Part shown: positions 37,601-43,600 of the stretch, piece by piece
Layout of the letters: each line of letters opens with the position of its first letter
Position numbering within the stretch: position 1 is the first letter of the stretch
From: Sabellastarte sp. h YS-2021
Taxonomy: Eukaryota > Annelida > Polychaeta > Sabellida > Sabellidae
Length of the DNA stretch: 64,000 nt
Reading direction: 5' to 3'
Assembly: GCA_964017235.1 (NCBI GenBank)
Contig: OZ024940.1
Location: forward strand, 29,568,573 to 29,632,572
Made by a program: the position numbers and the translations under genes
The notes under the pieces: generated by a model
Database searches by the model: none
What the model was told of the DNA's origin: nothing
Seen by the model: the letters and a program-made list of their open reading frames with translations, nothing else

Positions 37601-40600
37601 TATTAATGACGTATATTGTCACTCGGAACAAGATGTAATTGAGAATATTTTATTAACAGTTCATTTAGTTTACGTTCAAACTGGGCTTGCAAATGATTTC
37701 TGCGAATTTAATATGTAAATTTTATTTTAAAAGCTTAAACATTTCTACAAATCAGACAAAATGCTTTTTGCCAAACTGATTATCCGTAGAGGCCACAAAC
37801 TATTAAATGCATTTGCAATTTTAAATTAATGCACACGTTGGGAATTTGCTGGGGTTTTAAAAAATAAAATTGGCATGATCAACATTTGCTGATCCGCTGT
37901 AAATAATTACTTAATTGTTTACATATTTTGTTGTATGACATTGGTTCTAAAGTATTGAAGTTTTGTGTCTGTTTAAATTCCTATTGGCTGGGCACTCCAA
38001 CAATTATTTCCATGCAGTAAATAACCAAGATAAGACATTTCACTAGAGCATGTAAAATTCTGATTTCAAAGATTCTAGTTCATAAGACAACACTAAAGAC
38101 AAAACTTTGGTATGAAAACGAAAATCTTAATTTTATATTTTAGTCTCAATTTTATACGAAACTATAATTGTACTATAATTATAATTGTTTAATTACTGGA
38201 ACCACATTTTGTCCTTAATCTATAAAATATTGGATCTTTTCTTCTCCAAAACAAACTTTGAGGTTCAATAGACAAGATCACGTCTTCATAACTCACAGAT
38301 TTTCCAGTCCAGTGTTAAAAAGGCCCCATTTATCATCACCCATCAAGCTATCAATTCTGTCTGCTAATATTCTTTGAGCCCATAATCACCCAAGAAATTA
38401 CCGTAAAACTGGAAAATTAAGCCGGGGAGACAAAATTCTACTACTGCTTATTAGAGTGGGAATTTTGAACTTTTCGCAATTGGTACTAAGAGATGAATGA
38501 AGTTAATTAAAGATTCAAAGTCAAGCCAATTAGGAATATTAAAATAAAATTATGATTTGTAAAATACTTGTTGATTTTTCCAGTACCAATCTAAGACAAT
38601 TGGCTTTTTTTTATTACTTTGTACACTAAATAGAAAAAAACAACTGTAATAGATTCAAATTTAATTATGTCCTGTTTATTACGCAGCTAAGCTCACCTGG
38701 ACCGGTTTCTTTATCTTAAAAGTTACTGGAGTTACTAAACAAGTAAGGTTTAGGCAAAAAACTGATGGGTAAAAAATATTGATGGGCAAAGTTCTATTCC
38801 TGAAAAATTGGTGATGGGCATTCTTCCCGATTGGTATTCTTCCAGATGGGGATTCTTCCATGCACCGATTATAGTAGAACCCGCAAGGGCACTCTGACTG
38901 TTTAGCTAGCATAACATTTTGGGTCAAAAGTACTTTTACATGTTGGACTTGGACATATAAGTGTTTCCATGAAAAGAAATTTCCCCCCTAATTTGCATAA
39001 AACATAAATGTAATTTGCAAAAACTAGCGCCATTAACAATTTGGAGTATATCAGAATTTCTTATTGACACAAGCGTCTCAAATTGCCACAGGACCAATCA
39101 CTATACAGATTAGAAATCTTTATTTTCTGTATCATGGATGCTGATTGGCTGTAGAACATTTTTATTGTTTATTTTTGTGTCAAATTACCAATGGTCACTT
39201 TCTGTTTGGGATATTTAATACAGATTCAGTGGAAATTCATTGAAACTTTCCAAATTTATTGAGTAAAATTAATTACCGGTGAAATTTGCTAGTTTTACAG
39301 TATTCAATAGCTGATCAGGGATTTCTTAAAAACTAGCGCCATTAACAATTTGGAGTATATCAGAATTTCTTATTGACACAAGCGTCTCAAATTGCCACAG
39401 GACCAATCACTATACAGATTAGAAATCTTTATTTTCTGTATCATGGATGCTGATTGGCTGTAGAACATTTTTATTGTTTATTTTTGTGTCAAATTACCAA
39501 TGGTCACTTTCTGTTTGGGATATTTAATACAGATTCAGTGGAAATTCATTGAAACTTTCCAAATTTATTGAGTAAAATTAATTACCGGTGAAATTTGCTA
39601 GTTTTACAGTATTCAATAGCTGATCAGGGATTTCTTTCTTTTGGGATTTGGGGGGGGAGCAAAAAGTGGCGACAAATGTGCCAGTCTTTGCGAACTGAAA
39701 ACTCCAGCTGTAAAAACAGCCTCGTTCAATGAATGGGTATTAATCCACAGACTTCAGTCCAGTTATTGATGATATAACAAGATTCCATATTGCACAAAAG
39801 TTGTATATAAATTAATGTACAAAACACAAACTGATGATTTTTTCGGCAGATATGCGCAGTACTGTTAGGTTTATTTTCATGGAAAATATTTACACCACTA
39901 ATAAAAGTAAATATTCCGGAATTCTGAAAAGAACAAAGCTTTCCCTTGGGATCTGTGTGAGCTAGTTCATATACAGTATCGAGAGGATTGCTTCTGCAAA
40001 GCTATGCAATTAAATACAGCTAATTAAAGTCCTAAATTTAACAGATTGAAGGTCATTGGGAGTCATTTATTCCTTTGTCAACTATAATGATAAAAAGTAA
40101 ACATGATAACATTTACATAGCTCTACATAATTCTTATAGATATTACCTCTTAATACTCCAAGGGTGACATTTTTATACGAAAACTTCAAAGACATAGTAT
40201 ATGACATATTTATATTTATACTGTTTTATATACCAAAGATTACTTATTGACTCCACCAGGTTATGTTTTACAGTCGCTTTAGTTTGTTCGTCTATGTTCA
40301 CGATGTCTCCAAAAGTAATTAGCGGTATCTTCATGAAATGTTTTTATGTGGGTCGGCCCTGAAAGAAGTGATTAAATTTTGGGAAACATCTGGGGCCGTA
40401 ATACTTAGACTGTTCATAACTTAGATTCTAAGTTTTTCCCAAGCTTTTAATACCTTAGATCAGTATGGTATTCATCAACATTGACAACTCTAAGGTCACC
40501 TTAGACTTCTACCTAGATTTTAAGTTATCTGCAGAGCTACTTTAGATGAGAGAATGCTTTTCTAAATATACGATCATTGCAAATAATCTTGTGTTTTATT

Positions 40601-43600
40601 GATATTAAACTGTACAACATTAAAACAGTCACAGTACAAATTATAGGGGGTTTTCCTAACTTAGAATCTAAGTAATACTTAACAAAAATAGAGGTAGATG
40701 AATACGAAAGCTAAGTAATACTTTGGTAAGTAGAAAAGCATTCCTAACTTGGATCTAAGGTGACCTTAGCAAAGTATTGTTGAAAAATACGGCCCCGGAT
40801 TGTATTCTGGATACAAAAACATCCCAAATTCTCCAGAGTCTCATTTTCAATGATTTGGGGATTGTGGGTGTAGATTATCTTCGTTAGGCTATCCCATTAC
40901 GAGGGATATAAAAAAACAACAATCTGGGGGATACTCGGGTCCCTTGGCGGAGATCTGCACTCTAAGAGCGTTCTGTAATTGTTATTTATTTATTGGGGGA
41001 TTTATCATGGCTTTCAACACACTGTACAGGTCATATCAACGACGGGTAGTTTTGTGGGCAGAGGAAACCAGTACATACAGTTGGTGTCAAGGTTCTGTAC
41101 TGTAAACTGCTGACCATCGGTAGCAAATAACAACTTTCCCACAAAAGGTCCGGGTCTGAACCGCCGACCTCAGAGGTGGGAGGCGAGTGTGTTACCACTG
41201 TGCCTCCATGGCCCACTCTCTAGTTGTTTTATATATTCAAGTAAGATTATTGACTAAAGTTGTGTGTTTGTAAATATTTATGGTTTCCAAGAGAGATTGT
41301 GTTTGGTTAAAACGTTATCTTGCAAAAATAATGGACATTTATGTTAAAATAACTGAATCCTCATTTCCCCAAGACACGGGTTCTAACCCCTGTTATCCGT
41401 CCTTTCACATTGCAACGTTTAATCAAGATATTAATGGTCAACAGCTCTACTGTAGCAAAAAATGCTCCCAGCTGATTCCTCTGGTCAGCTAATCGTAAGA
41501 TTCACCAGTCTTATTAAAATTTGATTGATTGATTGACTGATTGATTGATCGACTGACAGGAATTTAAACAATATAAAGGTCACATCATTAGCGGGGAGTT
41601 GAGGGGACTGGAGGAAACCAACCCATACCAGTTGGTGTCCAGATACTGCACTGGATGACCTTTGACTCTAACTGCCGACCAAACCCACCAGAAGATATGC
41701 CTGGTATTAAACTCAGGACAAGATAGGGGAGGGGCGAGTGTGGTGTTCCACCTCCCACCCCCACCTACCCACCCCTCTCCCACTACCCCCCCCCCCCCCC
41801 TTCCCCCAGTCCAATCACAGACACCTGACACAGAAAATATCTAGGGCCGAATTCCTTAACAATACTTTGCTAAGGTCACCTTAGATCCAAGTTGAGAATG
41901 GTTTTCTGCTTACCAAGGTATTTCTAAGATTTCATATTGATCAGCCTCTATTTTGTTAGGTATTACTTAGATTCTAAGTTAGGAAAACTCCATGTACTTT
42001 GTACTGTAACTGTAAACTTGGAAACCAGTACATCTAAGTTGGGAAGAGTCTTATTCTAGAATAATTCTTACATAAGGTGTCATTTTTTTTACTGAATCAT
42101 CTGCTTTGGTGAAAAATGGCGAAAAAGCTCTTTTGCTTGAGGAAAAATGCTGTTTTTGATATTGTGTCACAGTTTAATATCAATAAAACACAAGATTTCC
42201 TGCAATAATTTATATTTTAAAAACATTCTATCCTCTAAGGTACATCCACAGATAACTTAAAATCTAAGTAGAGGTCTAAGGTGACCTTAGAGTTAGGAAT
42301 ATTGATGAATAGCATTTTGATCTAACTTAGTAAAAGCTTGAGAAACCAACTTAGAATCCAAGTTAGGAACAGTCTAAGTATTGTGGAAAAATACGGCCTC
42401 AGAAGGAGAGTCACATAAGCTCATTTCCAGTCATAAATGTCTTTTTGTTCAGCTTTCAAAAGATATACTGCACATATTATTATTGAAGGCCTTTCTTCAC
42501 TCTTACAAGATTTGCCTTTCATTTCAAAACACTCACTAACTCAGTGACTGGGTTTGCCTTTCAAAGCGTGAAAAGGAAGTCTTTTTATGGGTGGCGTATC
42601 TAATTAACTCACTTTTGAATAGTGGGGAGGAGGGGGGGGGGGGTCGGGATGTATGAACTGGGGTATGTTTGATGTCATACGGGGGGGATTTGTATCCTAT
42701 ATTTCCAATGTCAATTAAACCGGCTTAATCCTGATTAGAGTCTCATCAACTTGTTACTTAAAGACCACACTTCTGTACTTAGGAATTTATATGACAAAGA
42801 GGTGATAAGCCAATAATAATAATAATAATGTCTTTTCAAGAATTAGATAAAATTCTACCGCGTAACTACTAGTTAATATCTGAATAGAATTTGACAGTGG
42901 CTCCGTAATTTGGCAAACAGGAACGGTTAGTTTGCGTAATTTGGCTTGAATTGTGTTTGATTTAATGTATGAATTGTAGATAGACTTTTAAAACAATCAA
43001 CTAAGTAACCTTTATAGTGTTTTTTTTTTCTTTTATTTTGTAGCAAAGGGCGATAATCTAATTTCTACACTAAATCGACGACCTTAATTGGCACATTACC
43101 AATAAGCATACAAATTTGTTAACTTTACACCTAAACAGGTTCAGGCTTCCACATTTGTGGTCATCTTTCCAGTTTTAACGTAAAACCTTAACAATCTTAA
43201 TAGCTCAACTGCTATCTTCTTAACTATATCTAACCATTGTTAACTAGAACTTAACAATTACTGTACATTCAAGGCCAAGACTCGGTTTTACAGTCACTTA
43301 TTACTCTGCATTTTTTTATTTTTTTTTTTTTGCAAAGTATGTTACTCAGTCTATTTGCTTGTTTGTTTACAACATAACTCATAAACTACTGCACGGATTG
43401 CTCTGAAATTTCCAGGGAGCATCAGAACTGTTACAAGCAGTAACTGATTCAAATTTGGGCATGATTGGCTCAATATCCTTGATTCTGGAGCGATTTCTTT
43501 TTACCCAAATCGCCCGCGTTAGCGCCCATGGGTCAATTTGGGTGAAAAATGAGATCATCCAGTTAAATGCACTGTAAGCAGACCAGTGGTTCCCAAACAC

